Assembly (NCBI RefSeq): GCF_033568475.1 | Contig: NC_133123.1 | Span: forward strand, 150,923,753 to 150,987,752 | Source of the DNA: Henckelia pumila | Taxonomy: Eukaryota; Streptophyta; Magnoliopsida; Lamiales; Gesneriaceae | Direction: 5' to 3' | DNA length: 64,000 nt | Shown: in pieces, positions 40,906-51,328 of the stretch | Numbering within the stretch: the first letter of the stretch is position 1 | Layout of the letters: each line of letters begins with the position of its first letter | Program-made: the position numbers and the translations under genes | Notes under the pieces: model-generated | Database searches by the model: none | What the model was told of the DNA's origin: nothing | The model's input: only the letters and a program-made list of their open reading frames with translations

Positions 40906-42439
40906 TCAAACAAAAATAAGACGACAATTCCTAGATCCTCGTGGAAAATAAGAAATTCGCTGAAGCACGTTTAGTTTAGAATCACTATCATGAGATGCTG
41001 AATCTATCTTTATGGTTCAAGATTTTAGCATGCCTCAAAATATATCTTACCATGTTTAACTCATGCTCTCCACCTGCAAATCCACAAATATATACGAATT
41101 TAAGGGATGATAACAGGCACACCGGTAAATCCTTAGGCTCCCTCCAGCACTTTAGCTGGCCCTCTACCTGAAAGTAACACCAATTTCCTTTAAGTTCACA
41201 AAGAAAAACGGGAAGATTTTCTCCATAATAAGTCTTTCAATGGCATCAAGAAACCTTTTTAACAGTAAGAGATTCCAACTTATATGCACTTTCGAGGAAT
41301 TCTGTCAAGATATGCCAATCAGCTTCTAATATCAGTTTGGTCAAATTATGAAACCTCACAGTCGCAAAGTAGAATGTCGGATTCCAAAGCTTAAGATAAG
41401 TTATTGTATCAATACACGGGCTAACGCATAATCATAATAATTTTAATAAACAATGTGATTGGTCAGAGTAATGCAGTTAAAATTATATAAATTCTCATAA
41501 TGAAAACAAAAAACATACCTTCATTGAAGCACGGATCCTAAATGTTAAACTTTTCGCGTTAGAGAGCTTCTCAACCAATTGAAAAATATCACTCCATCAA
41601 CTAATGTTTACTTCCTCAACTTCGGGATTGTTTTGTTCATCTTCTGAATCTAAGTCTTCCGAAGAATGGTAATCACCGGATAACCTAACGTGCGCTACAA
41701 CTAACGAGGATAGCTTTTCGAGCGAAATTAAACAGGAAATAGTACCATCTATCCAAATATATTGAACTGCAGGAACATCTAGCATCAGCTTGTGGTCATG
41801 GTCTAATTCATAATGAGTGACCGAAAACCTCAGCACAAGTGATCTGCGTGGGGGAACATAAGCTGAAAATATCACATACTTCCGAATCATCTTTAATGAC
41901 CAAATTCTCTATAGCCAAACATCCAGAAACCAAGTTAGTAAGAGTTTCAGAATCCTCATAATAATTCGATACAAGATTGAGTGTCTTAAGTTTAGGCAAA
42001 CATACAACACCGGGTTTGGCAGAGATGGTACACCAATGAAGAGACAACTCAACAAGAGTTGTACACTTGAAACAGCAACGAGGCAACTGGACTTTATAAA
42101 AATAGGAGAGAGAGAGAGAACTTGAACATTGCGCGCAATGGCAGCGCTTAACCATGCATCAATTTGATATCGGGTAATAACATTATGTGGGCAGATGCGT
42201 AAACTATCTATGGACCCATTGTGCAGCAACAGAACCCTGTAAACCATATCAGCAAAACCAATTCTGTTTTCGGCCTCCTCGGAACGAATAGATGATTCCA
42301 CAAAACGAAGATGGCGGACGGAAGTCCATACGAACCTCCAACGTCTTGCTAGCACACTTGTTCTCACATAACATTTAGTTTCGAGAAAAGAGAGAATGTG
42401 ACATAGAATTGGGTCAGGCAAGCTGCTTATTATATCCAT
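40906..42439 (-). pseudogene. F-box/LRR/FBD protein pseudogene, unit A copy
   Basis: Exon equivalents are 42439-41519, 41399-41255 and 41167-40906, by comparison with unit B. The F-box (LPDPILCHILSFLETKCYV, then LARRWRFVWTS) and the LRR-like part (TLVELSLHWCTIS, LPKLKTLNLVSN) are clear. Lesions seen: the frame break in the (CT)n tract near 42115 shared with unit B; a 2-nt loss near 41850 relative to unit B; TGG to TGA after VNIS near 41597; and a 2-nt loss in the FBD exon near 41014. The second exon's acceptor reads TTAAG rather than TTCAG. The first ATG, at 42439, still gives an open F-box-containing fragment of 176 codons. Confidence 0.85.
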
Positions 42440-42739
42440 ACCAAATAATAATTAATCTCCAGAAATAGAAGAGATTTAGAAGCTAGGGTTCCTCGTTCTT
42501 ATTTTAGAGGAAAACAAAAATCACCAAGTTGGATTCTTTCTCCTTTATTCGATTGACATGAAGTATGGCTTCTAGATGTCGGAAATTCTGAAACCCCAAA
42601 TCCGAAAAGTAAAGAAACAATTGGAAAATAAATACTCACTAGAAGCGAATCAGCGATCAGAAATGATGATAGAAGAACGTTTGGGTTCCCATCTCCAGAT
42701 GTTGAAGAGATTTTACAGCACAAATCTAGAACTTTGTTC

Positions 42740-43804
42740 CGAACTTTAACTCAGTGTTTTTTTTAAAAATAAAAAAAAAATTTACTCAATTTCCTCCTAA
42801 CCTCATATTTAGGCTTTTTTTTTATTCGATTAAATAATGGATAATCAAGTATAATATATACTAGCAACTCAACACACATATTTGGTGTGAAATATTTGTT
42901 TGCACATGTTTTTTAAATTTTCAATTTAATTACCATATTGTAAAAAATAAGTATAACATAATATTTAGTAAGATAATCCTTTATATAAAATATGATAAAT
43001 TAAATATTTGTACGAAATTAAAGTAGTTTTTTGGATAGCTTTTAGAAAGCACTTCTCAGCTTTTTATTAACAAAATTTTGTAATTTTATAAAATTTTGTT
43101 AATGAGAAGCTGAGAAGTGATTTCTAGAAGCTCTTCTAAACACTACCTAAATATGTTTAAAAGTTAATGTGTGAAAATATAGGTTTGAAATTAAGAAAAA
43201 AGGCTTTAACAAAAAAAAACAGTTATTATTTACTCTATTGTTTTATTAATAACTAGCAAAAGATGCACACATAATGTGTGTGTGGTCAATATGACATAAA
43301 CCAAATTGAATATAGTTTACTTCAATATAGGAGAAGTTGGTGCAATTATTAATAATGTAGTTGAATGTCGTTCTCAAAATATAAAGTAGTTTTTTTTCGT
43401 TTTTGTTTTTCATCAATTTTCACCTTTTTCAATGTAAATATATAAAATTTTAAATAACTATCAAGAGTTAAATGGTAAATATACTTTGGTGTCATCAAAG
43501 CATACCAAAATAATTTTTAAAGGTGGCTCAAGTTTTAGATTAATAGTATAGATATATACAAATACACATACTTAGTGTACAAATATTTATTGTATAGTAG
43601 GGCACAGAGTTTATGAATGAAATATAATAAACAAAATATTATTTACAACCTTAATTAATATTAAAAAAAAGTAATACTCAATATTAGAAATAAATTTAAA
43701 AAACCCTTAAAAAAGAAATAATTGTATCACAGATTTAATATTGTCAAAAATGGTTATTTAGAGGTAAAAACATTTCATGTACAACAACCCAACGTGGCAA
43801 GAGG
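42740..43804. other. Upstream flank of the unit A F-box copy
   Basis: Homologous to the unit B flank but lacking B's insertions at about 61030-61800 and 61885-62075. No gene is supported. Confidence 0.5.
43025..43147. mobile_element. Foldback MITE, unit A only
   Basis: Left end GTAGTTTTTTGGATAGCTTTT and right end GAAGCTCTTCTAAACACTACC form a long hairpin with agcacttctcagctttt in the stem. The unit B sequence (acaaaatttaatatgttt near 62254-62272) lacks it, so B is an empty site. Confidence 0.75.
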
Positions 43805-44325
43805 CAGGGGCGAACCCAGAAATTTTTTTCAGAGGGCGTAATTAAGAGCATAGCCACGTGTTGTTCCGTCGGGTGGTAGCTTAGGTGACCACTTTTTTTT
43901 TTCTATTTTGAATACATTAAATTTAGTTCATTTTGTCAATATATATGTTAACAATTTTAAAAATAAAAAGATACAGGTTAAACACATTAAAAATTGAGAT
44001 ATCAGAAAAATGCAATTCAGGCAAAAATAAAAATCTAATTATATTAAACGATAAAATTCATAAAAAAATCACGAATACATAATTTATATCATTAAATGAG
44101 AAGCAAAAAATTTTAAATAGTGTCATAAATATGTAATATTTTATTATATTATTTGATAAGTGTCTAAATAATTTTATTTTTTAATATATAACACAAAATA
44201 AATTAAAATTGATATGTATTATATTTTATTTTATTAAATAAATAATATAAATATATAATAAAAAAATTTATGAAAAATTGAGGGGGTGGCCTGTGCCCCT
44301 TAGACCCTATATGGGTCCGCCCATG
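43805..44325. mobile_element. hAT-type MITE, family 3, unit A only
   Basis: Ends CAGGGGCGAACC and GTCCGCCCATG. Flanks GCAAGAGG (43797-43804) and GCAAGAGA (44326-44333) are an 8-bp duplication with one later change. Unit B has the empty site, agcaagaggtaaaacatg near 63253-63270. Confidence 0.85.
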
Positions 44326-44503
44326 GCAAGAGATAAAACATGAAAATTTTATAAAATCTTCCGGGGTTAGGATTTTTATTAAATTTTCTCATGAGATAAG
44401 TATGCATTTTATATATTTCAGATGTAGTAGTTAGATGGAAAAAAACTCGTTTACTTTTACTAGCCAGTGAGCAGCCAACACTTTCTGATAAAGAGCCGTC
44501 AAC

Positions 44504-44508
44504 ATATC
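44504..44508. repeat. 5-bp target site duplication of the copia element (left)
   Basis: ATATC directly before the left LTR; the same 5 bp follow the right LTR at 55401-55405. Confidence 0.9.
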
Positions 44509-45670
44509 TGTTGAATCCGACATTTTGGTGATAACAAACAACAACTCATTGTATAGGAGTTTTCTGCCAATCTTTTGTATTACAGGTATCTACCGTAGCT
44601 GCTATCTCTACCACAACTGCAAGTGCTACCGCAACCATCTAGCACTTTGTCTATCTACCGCAAGCTTGTCAACCGCCTTTGTCTATCGACCGTTGCAGCT
44701 ACCTTGTCTATCGACCGGTTGCAGTTACTAAGTCTATCAACTGGTTACTCAAACCAACAGAGGGTAAATCTATCTACCGGTAGGATGCTGATTGCTTATA
44801 AAGATAACTCAAGTCAAATACTTGAGACAAGACATTCGTTGCAAGATCTTTTATCAAGAGCAGAACCGGCGTATCAGAAGATTTCTTGGTTCTTGCATCG
44901 AGACAGCAGGTTGCACTAAAATGGCAAAAACGCAGAATGGCTACAAATAAAGCATTCGACCGTTTATCCCATATTTGGACCCTGAAAGTTATCTGCATTT
45001 AAAGAAGTGTACGATCTTCATGCAGAATCATCAATGCATTTATGAAGCATTAAATGTGCATTCAATGCAGCCTCAGAACGTTCAAAATAAAGACGTTGAT
45101 GATAGGCCTATATAAAGGGAAGATTGCTCAAGAAGAACAACAACAACGGACAATCAACTCAATCATTTGAATATTATCATAATCCTTCATCTGATATACA
45201 AAAGCAATATCTGAGCACACTTATACGATCATACACTTACTGCTCAAATCAACCCTCGCCTACATATTACATATCTGATCTTCAAGGATCAATCTAGGGT
45301 TTCCAAGCCTCTCGACCGCTCTGCAGTTTGAGAAGCTCAACCGGACCTCGTCCACTACTGAAGAGACTTGAAGCTACTCTGAAAGCTTCCACCAGTCTGA
45401 TAAGAACTGAGAATCTTATCTGTGTAAATCTAGGAGTTTTGGATTAGGCATTGGATAAGTCCTAAGTCTGAAGTGGGTGTATTGAAAGACGTTGTAATAA
45501 CCAAAGTCTTCTAGTGAATTCCTTCCTAAGTGGAAGAAGGGGAGACGTAGAAGGATTAAGCCTTCGAACTTCCATAAAACGTGTCTTATTCATTATTGCA
45601 TACTTACCATACATCTTCCATAAACCGTGTCTTATTCAACCCCCCTCTACCCTCTGAACCGATCCCAACA
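44509..45670 (+). repeat. 5' LTR of the copia element
   Basis: Begins TGTTGAATCC and ends GATCCCAACA. It matches 54257-55400 almost base for base except for two length differences. A segment of about 170 bp near 45263-45432 is missing from the 3' LTR. About 165 bp present in the 3' LTR (55196-55360) are missing here, where ccataaaccgtgtcttattc occurs a second time instead. The first 300 bp contain repeated variants of tctatcgaccggttgcag. Confidence 0.95.
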
Positions 45671-45672
45671 AG

Positions 45673-45683
45673 TGGTATCAGAG
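45673..45683 (+). other. Primer-binding site (initiator Met tRNA)
   Basis: TGGTATCAGAG two bases after the 5' LTR is complementary to the 3' end of plant initiator methionine tRNA, the usual primer of plant copia elements. Confidence 0.92.
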
Positions 45684-45722
45684 AGGGTTTTTCCTCAACT
45701 GTTGATCTAAAGCTTTGAAATC

Positions 45723-47790
45723 ATGACTTCTTTCAACAAAATTCATATGTTCTCTAAAAAAGATTATGATGACTGGAAAATTCGTATGCAGACACATCTT
45801 GCAGCACAGGACGATGACATGTTATATGTCATAACAGACGGTCCTATCAAAATCATGAATGTCAACCCAGCTCTGACCGTTGGTGCAGGACAAATGATTG
45901 AGAAACCAAGAGCTGAGTGGACCACCGAGGACAAAAAGAAGGCCAATCTCGACAATGTGGCCAGGAACATCCTCTACAAGACACTGGACAAGAATATGTT
46001 CAGCAAAATCAAGTCATGCTCCACAGCAAAGGAGATTTGGGAGAAGCTCACTCAGCTGTGTGAAGGAAATGACCAGACCAAGGAAAACAAGCTCACTATG
46101 GCCATCCAAAAATATGATAATGCCAAAATAAAGCCAGGGGAAACCATGGCTGAATTTGATGAACGGTTTAGTAGTATCATCTGTGATCTCATTGCTTTAG
46201 GTAAAATGTATACTAACCGTGAAATTGCTGTGAAGGTTATGAAAAGATCTGCCTAAAGAATGGGAGATCAAGACAGTGGCCATGAGGGAGTCCAAAGACT
46301 TAAGCAAAGTTGAACTGCATGACCTGTTTGCAGATCTCAAAGCTTACGAGTTCGAGCTCAACATGAGAACAGAAGATGAACCATCCACCTCTCAACCAAC
46401 CAAGGCCTTAACCTCAACGGTGATGCGCTCACCGGTCGAGGAAGCTCCAAAAAGATCAGCTGAGCAAATCAGCAACGAGGCCATGACACTCTTCTTCAAG
46501 AAATTCGGTAAATTTATGCGTAAAAACAATTCCAAGTTTAAACCATATCATAAATCGGACCATACAGACGATGGTCCCACCTATTTTAACTGTGGCAAAC
46601 CAGGCCACTTCATTGCAGAATGCACCAAGCCAAAGAGCAATGATCAGAAGCAATTCTTCGAAAGGAGAAGGGGCAAGGATGACAAAAGGAAGTTTAGAAA
46701 GAGGAGAGACCAGAAGGTTCTAGTAGCAGACGAAAGCAAGAGCAAGTGGGCTGAGTCTGACTCTGATAACCCCAATACCGGAAGCTCCTCAGATGACAGC
46801 GATGATGAAAAGGTGGAATGTCTTATGGCTGACATCGAAGAAGAAACTGAGGAGGTATTTGACTTTGGTTCACCCGAATTCACTCATAGCGATCTAGTTA
46901 CTGCTTTACACGAAATGGATAATGAGTACAAAACATTATCCAAGGAATTCGAGGAAGTAAAGGCAGAAAGAGCTGACCTAAAAGATAAGTCAAGCGAATC
47001 AAGCTGCATGCAGCGAAAGGAGCTTGATGGTCTTAAGGTCAAGCTAAATCTGCTGGCTACTGAGAATGACACTCTGAGAAGAGTATTCCAAGCAACCTTG
47101 ACTGAGAACAAAAAATTACTTGAAACCATTAAAGCTTGGAATAAATCTTTTGCAACCATTGACAAGATTCAAGAAATCCAAAGACCGGTACATGACAAAA
47201 CCGGTCTAGGGTTTGGAACAAATGAACAGTCTATGGAATCTTGTATTCAGTCGAGTCTGGACAAAGGCAGTCTTAACAAAATAAGATTTGTTAGGTCCAG
47301 CACGATATATGAACATGATGAGTGCAGCGTTGATAAAAATCAGAAAGTATCCAATGAACAAAGCTCCAAGCATAAAGGGCTGGGATATGTGGATTCCCAG
47401 ACCTCTAATCGAAGAAAAACTTGGATTCAACCAAAACCTAATGAAAAAGGAAAGGGAAACCAATCTAATTTCAAAAGGCCATGGAATGAGTCCAACTACT
47501 CTAAGAGAAGATGGTCAAAGGAGAAGCCTTTCCAGTACTTCAATTGCAGGCCAGTTCAAAAGAGATACATACTAACTGATAAGGATCAAAGAATCAAGCA
47601 GCACACAGCAACTTTACAAGCACACACATTCACTGCTTATAGACCGCACAGATTTCTGGACACACACGGGCAAATCTGTAAGGGTGTTCCAGGTGTGGGT
47701 CCCGAAAGGGCTAATCCGACCTGGACCCTACTAGATATGGGTACCAAAAGTTCTTCTTTTTTAACAGGTACTAAAAGTTCAAATGGGCGA
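45723..47790 (+). pseudogene. copia gag (broken)
   Basis: The first open part starts MTSFNKIHMFSKKDYDDW, the usual retrotran-gag start, with a UBN2-like core (EIWEKLTQLCEGNDQTKENK). A single-base frame break near 46245 separates it from the second part, which opens at 46276. That part has the zinc knuckle near 46582-46623, where the first metal-binding Cys is Tyr (TYFNCGKPGHFIAEC). An acidic Ser-rich stretch and a coiled coil (near 46910-47130) follow. The frame ends at 47832, overlapping the start of the protease frame. Gag forms the particle that packages the RNA. Confidence 0.85.
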
Positions 47791-50700
47791 GAAGATCACT
47801 TCCATCGAGGACACTACCTGGTACTTAGATAGTGGCTGCTCACGGCACATGACAGGGAATCTAGATCTCCTAACAGAAGTTGTGCAATGCAAAGGACCAA
47901 AGATCAGCTTTGGAGACAACTCCAAAGGTAAAACCGTGGGTAAGGGTAAGATTATCCATGGTAACATCATTATTAAAGATGTTTTGCTTGTTGACAACCT
48001 ATGCTATAATTTGATAAGCATTAGCCAACTGTGACAATGGTCATGCGGTCGAGTTTCACAAGCACACTTGCATTATCAAAAATGACAAAGGTGAGACTCT
48101 CATGACCGGTATAAGAGACCTAAACACCTACAAGGTAAACTGGTCTTGCTCACATATTTCTTCACCTACTTGTCTTACTGCTCATCATGATAAACATTGG
48201 TTGTGGCATAAGCGGTTAAATCATCTAATAAGTCCATTTCCAATTTGAGAAAGCACGAATTTGTTTCTGGTCTGCCTGAAGGAGATTTTGTAAAAGACAA
48301 AGTATGTCCTGCTTGTCAATTAGGAAAGCAGGTGAGAGCAACTTTTAAAAATAAAGGGTGTATGTCTTCTTCCAAATGCTTAGATTTACTTCACATGGAC
48401 CTCTTTGGTCCTATACCAGTGAGAAGCATAGGGGAATGAGATATGCTCTTGTAGTGATAGATGAATTTTCTCGATTTACTTGGATCATCTTCCTCTCTTC
48501 AAAAGATCAAACTGCACCTCACCTGATTAAGCCTTTTAAACACTTGCAAAATGAAAAATCTACTGTGATAGATAGAATCAGGAGTGATCGAGGGACTGAA
48601 TTTTTAAACACCACTCTTGTGACCTATCTAGATGATCAGGAAATCAAGCATGAGTTGTCAGCTGCTAGATCTCCACAGCAAAATGGGGTTGCTGAAAGAA
48701 GGAACCGTAACTTAAAAGAAGCAGCTAGAACTATGATTGCTGATTCTAATGTTTCTCAACGGCTTTGGGCAGAAGCAGTTAACACAACTTGCTATACTCA
48801 AAACAGATCTATGATTAATAAACGATTTAACAAAACTCCATATGAGATCTGGAATGGCACAAAACCTGATATTTCATATTTCAAAATCTTTGGGTGCAAA
48901 TGCTTTATCCACAACAATGGTAAAACTCATTTGACAGGCTTCGATGCCAAAGCAGACGAAGGAATTTTTATTGGTTACTCAGACGTTAGCAGAGCTTATC
49001 GAGTGTTCAATTAAAGATCACTAACGGTCGAGGAAACCATTCATGTTGTTTTTGATGAGTCTATTTTATGTACAGAACAATCTCAAGGGAGCATAAATGA
49101 TCTGAGCCATAGACTGGAAAACACAAATCTACAGGAAGAGAGTGACAGTGATCCATATCCTCCAAAGAAGGATGATCCAGTTCCCTCTACCGAGTGTGAT
49201 CAAATAATACCAGTAGAGGACCTACCGGTTGACAACGATCCTCCTGCCAATGATGATCCAGTAGACGAGGAAGCTTCTCAACAATTTGATGACAACATTT
49301 TAGGGAATTATTTTATGTGGAACAAAGATCATCCACCTGGGTTGGTCATAGGTGACCCCTCTGCTCCTCGAAAAACGCGTGGGAAAATGATTAATGAATT
49401 CTTGTATGCAGCTTTTATATCTCAGATAGAGCCCAAGAAGATCGATGAAGCTCTATTAGATGCCAGCTGGATTGAAGCTATGCAAGAAGAGTTGAATCAA
49501 TTCACCCGCAACAATGTTTGGCATCTAGTTCCTCGACCGGAAAATCAAAATGTTATGGGAACTAGATGGGTGTTTCGTAACAAGCTCGATGAACATGGCA
49601 CTGTTGTGCGTAACAAAGCTCGACTTGTTGCTCAAGGATTCAGACAAGAAGAAGGCATAGACTTTGAGGAATCTTTCGCACCAGTTGCAAGACTAGAAGC
49701 AATCCGCATCTTTCTTGCCTATGCAGATTTCAAGGACTTTAAAGTATATCAAATGGATGTCAAGTATGCATTTCTCAATGGACTACTTCAAGAAGAGGTG
49801 TACGTTGAACAACCACCAGGTTTTGTCAATCCTATTCATCCTCAATATATCTATAAACTTGACAAAGCTCTTTATGGATTAAAACAAGCACCTCGCGCCT
49901 GGTATGATACTTTGCTAAAATTTTTGCTGGAACATGATTTCCAAATAGGAACGGTCGATAAGACCCTCTTTAAATTTGTAAAAGGTGATCATGTTTTACT
50001 AGTGCAAATTTATGTTGATGACATTATATTTGGGTCAACTAACCCCAATTTGTGCTCAAAGTTCTCTAAGATGATGCAGGAGAAATTTGAAATGAGTATG
50101 ATGGGCGAGCTAACCTTCTTTCTTGGATTGAAAATAAAGCAACTTGAAACTGGAATATTTATCAATCAATCCAAGTATGCCAAGGAACTGGTAAAGAAGT
50201 TTGGAATGGAACAGTGTTCAACCGTATCTACCCCCATGAGTGCATCAATTAAACTTGATAAAGATTAAGGGGGAATTCCGGTCGAGGTAACACTGTATCG
50301 AGGCCTTATTGGCTCACTACTTTATTTGACTTCCAGTCGACCGGATATCATGTACTTAGTTTGTTTATGTGCTAGATTTCAAGCAGCACCTAAGAAATCT
50401 CATTTCATTGCCGCCAAACGTATAATTAAATATATTAAAGGCACTACTAATGTGGGTCTTTGGTATCCCAAAGATTCAAATCTTAATCTTATTGGCTATT
50501 CAGATGCAGATTATGCAGGTTGTAGAATTGATCGCAAAAGTACAAGCGGCACATGTCAATTCCTTGGAGATAGACTGATCTCTTGGTCAAGTAAGAAGCA
50601 GACATCAATTGCTACCTCGACCGCCGAAGCAGAATACCTTGCTGCTGGCAGCTGTTGTGCTCAAATACTCTGGATTCAACAGCAGCTCAATGATTATGGA

Positions 50701-50955
50701 ATCCGGTCGAGTGAAGCTCCAATCTACTGTGACAATACAAGTGCCATAGCCATCACTCACAATCCAGTGATGCATTCAAGGACAAAGCACATTGATGTCA
50801 GACATCACTTTATCCGAGATCATGTCTTAAAGAAGGAAATCAGGCTGGAATACATATCTACCAATCAGCAAGCAGCAGACATATTCACCAAGCCTCTACC
50901 GGACACTAAGTTTTCATATTTTCGAAATATTCTTGGCTTAGTAGACATAACTTAG
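47783..50955 (+). pseudogene. copia pol: protease, integrase, reverse transcriptase, RNase H (broken)
   Basis: The aspartic protease has WYLDSGCSRHMTG near 47818. The GAG-pre-integrase block (WLWHKRLNHL near 48200) and integrase (HMDLFGP near 48394, RSDRGTEF near 48583, SPQQNGVAERRNR near 48670) follow. Reverse transcriptase has [33 protein letters not shown] and IYVDDIIFG near 50010. RNase H has YSDADYAG near 50500 and STAEAEYLA near 50620; the frame ends with DIFTKPLP and GLVDIT. Frame breaks lie near 48033, 48235 and 48437. In-frame stops lie at 49012-49014 and 50266-50268, with the same frame open on both sides. All catalytic motifs are otherwise intact. Confidence 0.9.
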
Positions 50956-51328
50956 TATACATGCTCTTAGGGGGAATGATTACTAGTATGACTTTAATGG
51001 CTTAGCTGTTACATTGCCTTAAATGTTTTGCATATCATCCGCCTTTAGCTAGTCCCTGACAGGCTCCGTACTAGCCGCCTTGTGCTTTGAACCAAAAGTA
51101 ACAGATTGGGCGCGACGATTGTGTACTTCAAAACTTTTTGAAATTCAAAATTTTTATTTGCAAACACATGACATCACCCTATGGCCCATAGGTTCCTATA
51201 TATACTCCTTTCAACTCGCACATAAACTTTTCACCATTGCTAAAGCTTTCATACTGCATAAAATATCATCTCTTATTACTCTCAAGCTTTTGCTTACTTT
51301 CTGTTCAAGTTCTTACTCATAGCTTATC

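Larger units (their letters stand above)
40604..44508. repeat. Duplication unit A, left part
   Basis: From ttttgacaatattag at 40604 this segment parallels unit B starting at about 58490 in the same orientation: gatgcattggagtagatcta, catcctggcg, all F-box exons, then the flanks. It is interrupted at 44508 by the copia element and resumes at 55401. Confidence 0.85.

Noticed and set aside
46456-47463. Minus-strand open frames inside the copia element
   Set aside because: They are shadows of gag; no domain, and they lie antisense to a well-supported coding region.
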